From contig NZ_JAKILT010000024.1 in the NCBI RefSeq assembly GCF_023283535.1, positions 1 to 64,000 on the forward strand: DNA of 64,000 nt, written 5' to 3'. The DNA is from Shewanella sairae (GTDB lineage Bacteria > Pseudomonadota > Gammaproteobacteria > Enterobacterales > Shewanellaceae). Made by a program: the position numbers and the translations under genes. Below, one piece after another: positions 1 to 7,867 of this stretch. The stretch's first letter is position 1; every line of letters begins with the position of its first letter. The notes under the pieces were generated by a model. The model made no database searches. It was not told the origin of the DNA and was given only the letters and a program-made list of their open reading frames with translations.

Positions 1-1
1 G

Positions 2-77
2 GTCCCCATCGTCTAGAGGCCTAGGACACCGCCCTTTCACGGCGGTAACAGGGGTTCGAATCCCCTTGGGGATACCA
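2..77 (+). tRNA. tRNA-Glu (TTC), copy 1
   Basis: 76-nt tRNA with encoded CCA. The anticodon stem CCGCC/GGCGG encloses loop CTTTCAC, giving anticodon TTC at 36-38. The T-arm GGGGTTCGAATCCCC is intact. It is identical to the copies at 330 and 482 and close to the enterobacterial tRNA-Glu sequence. It lies at the window edge, so more of the array may lie upstream. Confidence 0.97.
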
Positions 78-114
78 CTATTTATAACGATGAGATTTCG
101 GTCTGGTTGTTTAA

Positions 115-177
115 GCGTTAAATCTTAGCCTACAGGATTTAATGAGTATTCACTCTTTGCAGAGTCTAATGCAGTCC
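115..177 (+). repeat. tRNA-array spacer repeat, copy A
   Basis: A 63-nt spacer that recurs at 417-479 with only a few substitutions. Both copies end in the same stretch (ATGAGTATTCACTC... GCAGTCC) just before a tRNA-Glu or tRNA-Glu-like sequence. This shows the array grew by duplication of a tRNA-plus-spacer unit. It contains short self-complementary segments (ACTC...GAGT) that may guide processing. Confidence 0.8.
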
Positions 178-197
178 TAGCTCTTGTTTATAAAGAG

Positions 198-258
198 TCA
201 TCGTCTAGATGGTGCCTAGGACACCGCGCTACTTTTTTATTAAGATCAGCACGGCGGT
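198..258 (+). pseudogene. degenerate tRNA-Glu remnant
   Basis: The segment ATCGTCTAGA, then GCCTAGGACACCGC after a small insertion, matches the 5' half of the neighbouring tRNA-Glu genes. CACGGCGGT at 249-257 matches the 3' side of the anticodon stem. An insertion of about 20 nt replaces the anticodon loop, and no T-arm, acceptor 3' strand or CCA follows. It sits where the duplicated spacer unit predicts a tRNA-Glu, so it is best read as a decayed copy. Confidence 0.75.
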
Positions 259-329
259 TTCACTTTTATAGCCTTCTAAAGTGTCACTTATAGGTCTTCG
301 TTATATTGGAAGTAAAACAATATGTCCGG

Positions 330-405
330 GTCCCCATCGTCTAGAGGCCTAGGACACCGCCCTTTCACGGCGGTAACAGGGGTTCGAATCCCCTTGGGGA
401 TACCA
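330..405 (+). tRNA. tRNA-Glu (TTC), copy 2
   Basis: 76 nt with CCA, identical to the copy at 2-77; anticodon TTC. It follows the degenerate remnant and precedes the second spacer repeat. Probably part of one multi-tRNA transcript ending at the terminator at 703-731. Confidence 0.97.
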
Positions 406-416
406 CTTATTTTAAA

Positions 417-479
417 GCGTTGAGTTTTAGCCTACAGAACTTAATGAGTATTCACTCTTTGCAGAGTCTAATGCAGTCC
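417..479 (+). repeat. tRNA-array spacer repeat, copy B
   Basis: Second copy of the 63-nt spacer seen at 115-177, differing mainly near its start. It lies between tRNA-Glu copies 2 and 3. Confidence 0.8.
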
Positions 480-481
480 GG

Positions 482-557
482 GTCCCCATCGTCTAGAGGC
501 CTAGGACACCGCCCTTTCACGGCGGTAACAGGGGTTCGAATCCCCTTGGGGATACCA
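482..557 (+). tRNA. tRNA-Glu (TTC), copy 3
   Basis: 76 nt with CCA, identical to copies 1 and 2; anticodon TTC. It is followed after 46 nt by tRNA-Ala, presumably in the same transcript. Confidence 0.97.
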
Positions 558-603
558 CTTATTTTTATTCATGTTTTTAGTGACTTGAATGTACACCAGA
601 AAT

Positions 604-679
604 GGGGCCTTAGCTCAGCTGGGAGAGCGCAACACTGGCAGTGTTGAGGTCAGCGGTTCGATCCCGCTAGGCTCCACCA
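604..679 (+). tRNA. tRNA-Ala (GGC)
   Basis: 76-nt tRNA with encoded CCA. The anticodon stem CAACA/TGTTG encloses loop CTGGCAG, anticodon GGC at 637-639. The T-arm is GCGGTTCGATCCCGC. It is the last tRNA of the array and is followed by a strong hairpin terminator. Confidence 0.97.
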
Positions 680-702
680 TTTTACTGCTTTACGTAGTAA
701 GT

Positions 703-731
703 AAAAAAACCACCTTAGGGTGGTTTTTTTA
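703..731 (+). terminator. rho-independent terminator of the tRNA array
   Basis: AAAAACCACC-TTA-GGGTGGTTTTTTT: a GC-rich stem followed by seven T residues, 24 nt after tRNA-Ala. Confidence 0.9.
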
Positions 732-766
732 TATCTAAAATTCGGCTTATATGACTTTGGCTTCCT

Positions 767-1034
767 TATACCAATAAGTATAAATATTTGGTCGCTCAGC
801 GAGAATTTAGCGGCTTTGAGGCAAGGCAACGAGTGAAGAGCATAGTTATTCTACGTTCAAGCTCGTTAACACAGCATCAAAGCCGCTAAAACTCGCCATT
901 CTGGAGCGTTTTTGGCTGCCTACTTCTGCGTTGAATAACTTCAAAAGGGAGCGACCATTCTTTCAATTATTCGCCTTGAATTAGTTTGCCAAAAACACTC
1001 TGAGTAGATCAAATCCTTGTACTGATTGGTATTA
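767..1034. repeat. MITE-like nested inverted-repeat element
   Basis: The ends are imperfect inverted repeats: TTATACCAATAAGTATAAAT at the left, and the complement of TACTGATTGGTATTAAT at the right. Inside are two further arm pairs: 799-819 with 877-896 (about 20 nt, GCGAGAATTTAGCGGCTTTGA type) and 903-916 with 988-1000 (GGAGCGTTTTTGGC type). There is no ORF. The reverse complement of the right end closely matches the left end of the element at 37996 (both run into ATTTGATCTAC), so the two belong to one dispersed family. The rest of the gene-free stretch 732-1597 shows only the terminator at 1467. Confidence 0.75.
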
Positions 1035-1466
1035 ATCTAAATTCCTTGTTTGGCCGTCAATTTGCGACAAACCTAACGTTGTAACTCTAGGCCAAAATAC
1101 AATAATGATATTTAATGTACGTTAAGCAGCGAGTTGTCAGCTTCTCTGCTCTCGTCTCGATAGAGCTGTTATGTTTTAGATTTGCTTCAGGAATTAGGGG
1201 GCAGCATAACTTATTATGCACTTGTGTAAGTGGCTTTTGTTATGCGAGCTTAAGAAGCTAAAAGCGAGGGCAGGGCGGATCAACTAGATCCTCACTTATA
1301 TTTTAGCGTCAGCACTGTTAATAAAGACTGAAGCTCCAACGAATGGAACAACTCGTCAATGAAATAGAGGCTAGTTAGTCATGAACTGATGCTGTGTCGA
1401 CGTTGATAGTTAGAAAGGCTTTTATAAAGTGTATTTGGCTATATTAAAGCTAGTTGTAAGTAGTAT

Positions 1467-1494
1467 AAAAAAGCCATCATTGCTGACGGCTTTT
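1467..1494 (-). terminator. terminator downstream of the ABC exporter gene
   Basis: Hairpin AAAAGCC-(ATCATTGCTGAC)-GGCTTTT with inner TCA/TGA pairing. On the minus strand it is followed by a run of six T residues. It lies about 100 nt beyond the stop of the minus-strand ABC gene. Confidence 0.65.
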
Positions 1495-1597
1495 ATTTTA
1501 TGCTCTTGTTTTGTTGATAATTCTCAGTGACGAGCCAATAACTAGCATCAGTTATCGATTATAAATACCAAGTGTTGCCTGAATTTTGGTTTCGAAA

Positions 1598-3427
1598 CTA
1601 ATCAACACCGAGGAAGCCACCTGTTTGATGAGCCCAAAGCTGCGCATAGATCCCACCAGAGCTAATTAACTCTTGATGGGTACCTTGCTCAACAATTTTA
1701 CCTTCATCTAGAACGATTAACCTGTCCATTGCTGCAATGGTCGATAATCGATGTGCGATGGCAATAACGGTTTTGCCTTGCATTAGCTGATACAAACTCT
1801 CTTGAATCGCGGCTTCAACTTCAGAGTCTAGCGCTGAAGTGGCTTCATCCAATAGCAGGATAGGGGCATTCTTAAGTAGTACTCGGGCAATGGCGATACG
1901 TTGACGTTGTCCACCAGAGAGTTTAACGCCTCTTTCACCTACTTGAGCATCAAGCCCTATATTGCCTTCTGGATCACTTAAGGTCTGGATAAACTCATAA
2001 GCTTGTGAGTTTCTTATTGCAGCGTCTAGTTCTTCATCACTGGCATCAGGGTTACCATAAAGAATATTTTCCCGAATAGAGCGGTGTAGTAGCGACGTGT
2101 CTTGGGTCACCATGCCGATATGAGCACGCAAAGAATCTTGAGTGACCTCTGTGATATCTTGCTTATCGATAGCAATATTACCGGACTCAACATCATGAAA
2201 GCGCATTAATAGATTCACAAGAGTAGACTTACCAGCACCAGAGCGGCCGACTAATCCCACCTTTTCACCAGGCTTAATATTTAGATTTAGTTCATCGATA
2301 ACTCCCGTGTTCTCACCATAGTGAAAACTAACATTATTAAAATCGATTTCACCTTTGGTGACGCTAAGTGCTGGTGCATTTTCAATATCATTGATGTCAG
2401 TTGGCTTCGATAGGGTATTCATGCCGTCTGCGACAGTGCCTATGTTTTCAAATAGTGAGCTTACCTCCCACATGATCCACTGTGACATACCGTTTAGCCT
2501 GAGCGCGAGACTGATGGCAATCGCAATAGCACCTACGGTAATGGCATCGTCTTGCCATAGCCAAATCGATACGGCCGCGATTGAAAAAGCCAACATGTAA
2601 TTGATTACTTGTACGCTGACATTAATCCAAGTGACTAAACGCATTTGTTTGTAAACTGTATGCAGGAAGGTTTTCATGCTGCCTTTAGCATATTCAGCTT
2701 CTTTTTGGGTATGGGAAAACAACTTCACTGTCGCAATATTGGTGTAGCTGTCGACAATGCGACCAGTCATCGTTGAGCGAGCATCAGCTTGCTCAGTTGA
2801 TACCTTCTTGAGTTGAGGCAAAAAGCGAATTTGCAAAGCGATGTAAACAGCTAACCAGATAAGCATTGGCACCATTAATCTCAGATCGGCTTTGGCAATC
2901 ATCACCACCATTGCGGTGAAGTAAACTAAGATATAAACCAATACATCTAATAACTTAGTCACAGTTTCTCTGACTGCTAATGAGGTTTGCATCACTTTAG
3001 TTGCGACGCGGCCTGCAAAGTCATTTTGATAAAATGACACACTCTGTTTTAACAAGTATCTGTGAGCAAGCCATCGAATTGACATGGGGTAATTACCCAA
3101 TAATCCTTGATAAACAATAAGCGCATGTAACAAGGTCAGCAGTGGGATCACCACAAGTACTAGCAGAGTCATACCAAGCAAACGCAGGCCTTCTTGCTCA
3201 AATAAGGTCTCAGGATCATGTTTAACGAGTAAATCGACGAGATCGCCCATAAAGCCAAAGAGAGACACTTCCAGAATTGCCAATAATGCCGTAAGAATAG
3301 ACATAATAACTAATGGCACTTCAAAGCCGCGGGTGTAATGACGGCAAAATGCATAGATCCCTTTCGGGGGCTGTTGTGGCTCTTCGCTAGGAAGCGGATC
3401 AACCCAAGATTCAAATCGTTTGAACAT
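1598..3427 (-). CDS. ABC exporter, fused permease and ATPase
   Basis: A half-transporter of the ABCB/MsbA-like exporter type that would work as a homodimer in the inner membrane. The N-terminal half (about residues 30-330) holds six hydrophobic segments. The C-terminal half is an ATPase with Walker A GRSGAGKST, signature LSGGQRQR, Walker B ILLLDEATSALD and the switch histidine in AIAHRLST. The substrate (drug, lipid or peptide) cannot be told from sequence. The reading frame opens 16 codons earlier at a GTG (3475), but the ATG at 3427 is preferred because exporter homology plausibly starts at MFKRFESW; its SD-like sequence is weak. It stands alone and is divergent from the alkylation-repair gene. 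Confidence 0.9.
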   Translation of the reverse strand: MFKRFESWVDPLPSEEPQQPPKGIYAFCRHYTRGFEVPLVIMSILTALLAILEVSLFGFMGDLVDLLVKHDPETLFEQEGLRLLGMTLLVLVVIPLLTLLHALIVYQGLLGNYPMSIRWLAHRYLLKQSVSFYQNDFAGRVATKVMQTSLAVRETVTKLLDVLVYILVYFTAMVVMIAKADLRLMVPMLIWLAVYIALQIRFLPQLKKVSTEQADARSTMTGRIVDSYTNIATVKLFSHTQKEAEYAKGSMKTFLHTVYKQMRLVTWINVSVQVINYMLAFSIAAVSIWLWQDDAITVGAIAIAISLALRLNGMSQWIMWEVSSLFENIGTVADGMNTLSKPTDINDIENAPALSVTKGEIDFNNVSFHYGENTGVIDELNLNIKPGEKVGLVGRSGAGKSTLVNLLMRFHDVESGNIAIDKQDITEVTQDSLRAHIGMVTQDTSLLHRSIRENILYGNPDASDEELDAAIRNSQAYEFIQTLSDPEGNIGLDAQVGERGVKLSGGQRQRIAIARVLLKNAPILLLDEATSALDSEVEAAIQESLYQLMQGKTVIAIAHRLSTIAAMDRLIVLDEGKIVEQGTHQELISSGGIYAQLWAHQTGGFLGVD

Positions 3428-3638
3428 GTTTCTACTCAATAATATTTGCGTGTTAGAAAACTCTAATGAAAGCACAGCATATAGGAATAACGCATTGATT
3501 GGGGGATATTAATAGTAAATATTTATTGTGGTTAACGGTCACAATGAAATATCAGTGCTATTGAGTTCCGTTTTCCGCTAGTGATACCGAGGTTTGTTAC
3601 GTAAGATTAGCTTATCTCCGTTGATTTTAGGTGTGAAT

Positions 3639-5162
3639 ATGCTCCAACAAGACTGCCAGTTAGATAAAGAGGTCTGCCGTAAAGCTCGGCTCGCTCGAGA
3701 TCCTCGATTCGACGGTCAGTTTTTTATTGGCGTGCTGACAACCAAAATCTATTGCCGGCCAATCTGCCCCGCAGTTAGCCCAAAAGAACAAAACGTACGT
3801 TATTTTGACTCAGCACAGCAAGCTGCCTGTGTTGGTTTAAGACCTTGCCTTCGCTGCAGGCCCGATTCTGCACCCAGATCCTATGCGTGGCAGGGCACAC
3901 AAACCACGTTAAACAGGGCAAAAGCACTGATTGATGCGGGCGTATTGTCAGGTCCAGAAGGGCAGAGTGTTGAAACTTTATCTGAGCGGTTAGGGATCAG
4001 TAGCCGCTATTTACGGAAACTGTTTAACGATAAAATGGGGATTTCCGTAAAAGGGTATAATCAGTACCGACAACTTTTACTCGCGAAACAGCTGCTCCAT
4101 CAAACAGAGCTCTCTATTACTCAAGTGGCCTTTGCGGCAGGCTTTACCAGTATTCGACGTTTCAATGAAACCTTTCAGCAGACTTTGCAGCTAACGCCTT
4201 CAGAACTCCGCAAAAGAACTGCCAAGTCGCAGCAGAATCATCAAGCAAACAATGATGTCACCGTCAACAGTGTTAATAGTGCCAATAATAGTATTGGTGT
4301 AGTGGCATTGAAGCTACAGATGAGCTTTAGGCCGCCCTTTTCATGGGCAAAGCAGCATCATTTCTATCAAGTACGTGCAGTCTCCGAAATGGAATGGTTA
4401 GATGATGAGCTTAGCTACGGTCGTAGCTTTACGATTAATGAGGTAAGTGGTTACTTTAGCGCGAGGCTCGATGCGAGCAGGCACTTATTCAACGTTGAGA
4501 TTGTACTTGAGAATGAATCTGGGTTGACACAGTTAGGTGCGGTCATAAACGGTATTCGCCGCGTACTGGATCTCGATGCCAATATTAGCCAGATTGATAA
4601 CGTGTTAGAAACGATTACGCCGTTAGCTGAGCAAATGAGTCAAGGGCTAAGATTACCTGGCGTTTGGTCCGTTTTTGAAGCGGGCTGCCGAGCGGTATTA
4701 GGGCAACAAGTTAGTATCGTACAAGCCTCGAAGTTACTTAATCAGTTAGTGCTCGCTTATGGTGAAGAGCGCTTAATTGGTGATAAATACGTTAAGTTAT
4801 TTCCAACTCCAGAGGCGATTGCGATAGCTGAATTAACTGAGCTTAAAATGCCAGTAGCTAGAAAGAAAGCGCTTAATGCACTCGCGCAATTTGTTGATAA
4901 AAATACGCATGCCGAGCCTGATTTATGGATCGCCATTAAAGGCATAGGTCCGTGGACGATTGCTTATGCCAAAATGCGTGGGCTAAGCGACCCTAATATT
5001 TTGTTATGCGGCGATCTAGTGGTGAAAAAACGAGTGTTAGCGTTATATTCTGAGCAAGCAGAATATAACGACTACGATTACTTGGCCATTAGCCAACAGC
5101 TTGCGCAAAAGAGTGCTCCTTGGGGGAGTTATTTAACTTTTCATTTGTGGAACTTGTCATGA
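3639..5162 (+). CDS. Ada N-terminus / AraC / AlkA fusion: alkylation sensor and 3-methyladenine DNA glycosylase
   Basis: A three-part protein of about 507 aa. Residues 1-80 are the Ada metal-binding and phosphotriester-repair domain with zinc cysteines at about C39, C43, C70 and C73 (YCRPIC and CLRC). Residues about 85-200 are an AraC-type double helix-turn-helix. The rest is an AlkA-type glycosylase with helix-hairpin-helix GIGPWTIAYAKMRG and catalytic Asp in LLCGDLVVKK (about D459). Ada's C-terminal methyltransferase domain is missing here and supplied by the next gene, whose ATG overlaps this stop (ATGA). A methylated N-domain would be expected to activate the operon (family knowledge). 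Start chosen at ATG 3639 with AGGTG upstream, not at TTG 3594. Confidence 0.92.
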   Translation: MLQQDCQLDKEVCRKARLARDPRFDGQFFIGVLTTKIYCRPICPAVSPKEQNVRYFDSAQQAACVGLRPCLRCRPDSAPRSYAWQGTQTTLNRAKALIDAGVLSGPEGQSVETLSERLGISSRYLRKLFNDKMGISVKGYNQYRQLLLAKQLLHQTELSITQVAFAAGFTSIRRFNETFQQTLQLTPSELRKRTAKSQQNHQANNDVTVNSVNSANNSIGVVALKLQMSFRPPFSWAKQHHFYQVRAVSEMEWLDDELSYGRSFTINEVSGYFSARLDASRHLFNVEIVLENESGLTQLGAVINGIRRVLDLDANISQIDNVLETITPLAEQMSQGLRLPGVWSVFEAGCRAVLGQQVSIVQASKLLNQLVLAYGEERLIGDKYVKLFPTPEAIAIAELTELKMPVARKKALNALAQFVDKNTHAEPDLWIAIKGIGPWTIAYAKMRGLSDPNILLCGDLVVKKRVLALYSEQAEYNDYDYLAISQQLAQKSAPWGSYLTFHLWNLS

Positions 5163-5695
5163 ATAAATTCTCTTTGCCTATGGCAAAACTAAATTTTGAA
5201 TCGGATTATGGGTTTATCTCAATCTGCGCAAATGCAGACGGGATCACTCACTTAAATTTTATTCCACAAACGGATGATGAATGGTTGTCACGGGAAATAG
5301 ATAGCCAAGTTCTTCAACAAAATAAACTCAATACAGCGACTGAGCAGCAACAAGCTCACACGCATTTACTGCAGGCAAAGCAACAGCTGCTAGAGTACTT
5401 TGATGGCAAGCGTCAGTATTTTGATGTGGCACTAGCCCCTAAAGGCACCGAGTTTCAGCAACAAGTGTGGCAAGCTCTCACTGAGATTGATTTTGGTCAA
5501 AGTTGTAGTTATGGCGATATCGCGAATAAAGTTAATCGTCCTAAGGCGGTGAGGGCGGTGGGCACCGCCAATGGAGCAAATCCAATCGCCATACTGGTTC
5601 CTTGTCATCGCGTTATTGGTAAAAATGGTACCTTAACGGGCTATGCATATGGCTTGGCGTTAAAGCAAAAGTTGTTAAAGCTTGAAGGGCTGTAA
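5159..5695 (+). CDS. ogt: methylated-DNA--protein-cysteine S-methyltransferase
   Basis: Suicide repair enzyme that moves the methyl group from O6-methylguanine (and O4-methylthymine) to its own cysteine. The active-site motif is VPCHRV, at about C149 of 178 aa. The conserved GTANGANPIAI precedes it, and the DNA-binding helix with YGDIANKVNRPKAVRAVG is clear. The ATG lies inside the stop of the fusion gene (4-nt ATGA overlap), so the two are translationally coupled. Together they provide all Ada and AlkA activities split over two polypeptides. The upstream in-frame start at 5120 lies inside the previous gene and is unlikely. Confidence 0.94.
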   Translation: MNKFSLPMAKLNFESDYGFISICANADGITHLNFIPQTDDEWLSREIDSQVLQQNKLNTATEQQQAHTHLLQAKQQLLEYFDGKRQYFDVALAPKGTEFQQQVWQALTEIDFGQSCSYGDIANKVNRPKAVRAVGTANGANPIAILVPCHRVIGKNGTLTGYAYGLALKQKLLKLEGL

Positions 5696-5824
5696 TCATC
5701 GTTATTTGAGGAGCGATAGTTTACGTTATTGAGCGTAAGCTAACGCAGAAGAAAAATAAGCTTTTAAACTGATATTAGCGTAGAATAAGTGCCTTATTTT
5801 TGATTAGGCATTAACCTGTAAATT

Positions 5825-7144
5825 ATGACTCAGCCAGTATCTTCAACAGACCAAGTAGCAACGCAAACTGTAGCGAGCACAACTGCCCACAGTGATTTTA
5901 GCCAACTAGGGTTAATCCCTGAGTTGCTTGAAACGCTTAAACTGCTGAGTTATACCAAGCCAACCGCAATTCAGTCTAATATCATTCCAGCAGTTTTAGC
6001 GGGAAAAGATGTGCTAGGCGGCGCTAAAACAGGTTCGGGTAAAACCGCTGCTTTTGCTCTACCCATTATTCAAAAGCTTGCTAAAGCATCACCTCGTAAA
6101 GCGGGAAGCAACTTTGTTTCTTGTTTGGTTTTAGTACCTACTCGTGAGCTAGCACAGCAAGTTAGCGATAGCTTTATGCGTTACTCGCAGTTGATTAAAC
6201 CTAATCTTAAAACCCTTGCTGTTTATGGTGGTGTGTCGACGAATGTGCAAATGCAAAGCCTTCGTGGCGGCGCTGACATCGTTGTGGCTACACCGGGTCG
6301 TTTAATCGATCTGATTTCAAGCAATGCGCTTAAGCTAGATAACACCGCGACTTTGGTATTGGATGAAGCCGATCGCATGTTGAGCCTTGGTTTTACTGAA
6401 GAGCTGAACGCGCTTTTAGCTAAGCTACCTAAAGCTAAGCAAACCTTATTGTTCTCTGCTACTTTCCCTGAAGAAGTACGTGAACTTACCGATTCGCTAT
6501 TAAATAATCCTGTAGAAATACAGTTACAAAGTAGCGAAGAAAGTACTTTGGTTCAACGTGTTATCACCGTTAACCGTAACCGTAAAACGGCGTTGTTAGC
6601 ACAATTGATTAAAGATAATCAGTGGCAACAAGTGCTTATTTTTGCCAGTGCAAAATATAGCTGTAATCGCTTAGCGCAGAAGTTAGAAAATGCCGGTATA
6701 ACAGCTGAAGTATTTCACAGCGATAAAGGTCAGGGCGCGCGTAATCGTGTACTTGATGGCTTTAAGTCCGGCGAGATCAGTGTACTGATTGCAACGGATA
6801 TCGCGGCGCGCGGTATTGATATTGAAAAGCTACCAATTGTAATCAACTTCGAATTACCGAGAAGTCCTGCAGATTATATGCATCGTATTGGTCGAAGCGG
6901 CCGTGCTGGTGAGGCGGGGATCGCAATGAGCTTAATCTCTCATGATGAATATCAACACTTTAAGTTGATAGAGAAGAAAAATAAACTGCGTTTAGAGCGT
7001 GAGCAAATTCCTGGCTTTGAAGCCGATCTTGAAGCGCCAGAAGACTGCCCATCACGGGATCTTAAACCAATGGCAAAACCTGCCGGTACCGGTAAAAAGC
7101 ACCGTAAAAAAGTCAATGCTGAGGTTTGGGCTAAGAAGTCTTAA
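5825..7144 (+). CDS. DEAD-box ATP-dependent RNA helicase, RhlE-like
   Basis: 439-aa helicase with the full DEAD-box set: Q-motif region KPTAIQSNIIP, motif I AKTGSGKT, Ia PTRELAQQ, TPGRLID, motif II DEAD, motif III SAT, and motif VI HRIGRSGRAG. It probably remodels structured RNA or ribosome assembly intermediates in the cytoplasm. The C-terminal tail is short and lysine-rich (KKHRKKVNAEVWAKKS), without the specificity domain of DbpA or the long tail of DeaD, so RhlE/SrmB-type is the best general label. It is monocistronic, with a terminator at 7194. Confidence 0.92.
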   Translation: MTQPVSSTDQVATQTVASTTAHSDFSQLGLIPELLETLKLLSYTKPTAIQSNIIPAVLAGKDVLGGAKTGSGKTAAFALPIIQKLAKASPRKAGSNFVSCLVLVPTRELAQQVSDSFMRYSQLIKPNLKTLAVYGGVSTNVQMQSLRGGADIVVATPGRLIDLISSNALKLDNTATLVLDEADRMLSLGFTEELNALLAKLPKAKQTLLFSATFPEEVRELTDSLLNNPVEIQLQSSEESTLVQRVITVNRNRKTALLAQLIKDNQWQQVLIFASAKYSCNRLAQKLENAGITAEVFHSDKGQGARNRVLDGFKSGEISVLIATDIAARGIDIEKLPIVINFELPRSPADYMHRIGRSGRAGEAGIAMSLISHDEYQHFKLIEKKNKLRLEREQIPGFEADLEAPEDCPSRDLKPMAKPAGTGKKHRKKVNAEVWAKKS

Positions 7145-7193
7145 ATCGAAAAGATTACATCGCGCGGCACTTTTCAGCATGTCGCGCAATATT

Positions 7194-7218
7194 AAAGGGC
7201 TCATATTGAGCCCTTTTT
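7194..7218 (+). terminator. terminator after DEAD-box helicase
   Basis: AAAGGGCTCA-TAT-TGAGCCCTTTTTAA: an 8-bp stem followed by a T run, 50 nt after the helicase stop. Confidence 0.88.
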
Positions 7219-7370
7219 AACATCTGTACCAGCAATTTTGCGGCGTAGCACCAGTTTTTAACTACCGATGGTCATCTAGAGAGACAAAGCGATAGCGCAA
7301 CATTTCGGCATTAGGTATGCTCTTGTCGATTTATTGTCTGTTACAACACATTTTTTATCTAGGAAACACT

Positions 7371-7841
7371 ATGCAGCACCTATTTTGGTTAGTTGAGGGG
7401 CAAATTGCAGGACGCAGCGGCCCAAATAAAGACCCTTGGGATCTTGCACAAATTAAGGCGTCTGGCATTGATGCAATTTTATCGGTTAATCATGGTGAAG
7501 AGTGTAACGTTGAAGAAATCGCTGATTTAGGTTTAGATTATCTATGTGTGCCGTTTTCTAGCAACATCCCGCCTAAAGAAGAAGATTTAACACTTTGTAA
7601 AGAACAGGTTCCCAAAGCGCTGGCTTTTATCAGACAATGTGAAGCACAAGATAAGACAGTATTAATCCATTGTCGTTCAGGTAAAGATAGAACGGGACTG
7701 ATTATGGCGTACTATTTAATGGATAATGGTGCAGCACCATTGCACGCTGTAAGTCAGGTTCGCGCGGTGAGGGACATCGCGTTTAGTTCTGAAGGGTGGG
7801 ATCAATTTGCATTTGATGTACTTTATGCGCTACAAGATTAA
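7371..7841 (+). CDS. dual-specificity / tyrosine phosphatase-like protein
   Basis: 156-aa cytoplasmic protein with the cysteine phosphatase signature HCRSGKDRTG (catalytic Cys about 101, Arg in the CX5R loop), and a general-acid region around VPFSSNIPPKEED. Small bacterial proteins of this kind dephosphorylate proteins, or sometimes phosphoinositides or RNA ends; the substrate here is unknown. Start at ATG 7371 with AGGAAA upstream; the longer frame from 7317 adds a hydrophobic stretch with no ribosome site. Followed after 26 nt by the phospholipase D gene in the same direction, so co-transcription is plausible. Confidence 0.85.
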   Translation: MQHLFWLVEGQIAGRSGPNKDPWDLAQIKASGIDAILSVNHGEECNVEEIADLGLDYLCVPFSSNIPPKEEDLTLCKEQVPKALAFIRQCEAQDKTVLIHCRSGKDRTGLIMAYYLMDNGAAPLHAVSQVRAVRDIAFSSEGWDQFAFDVLYALQD

Positions 7842-7867
7842 CTAAGGTTCGCAAATAGAATAATAAA

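Noticed and set aside
420-647. 75-codon frame across the tRNA array
   Set aside because: It covers tRNA-Glu copy 3 and part of tRNA-Ala; not a gene.
5696-5824. Imperfect hairpin AGTTTACG/CGTAAGCT after ogt as a terminator
   Set aside because: No T run and a mismatch in the stem; too weak to call.
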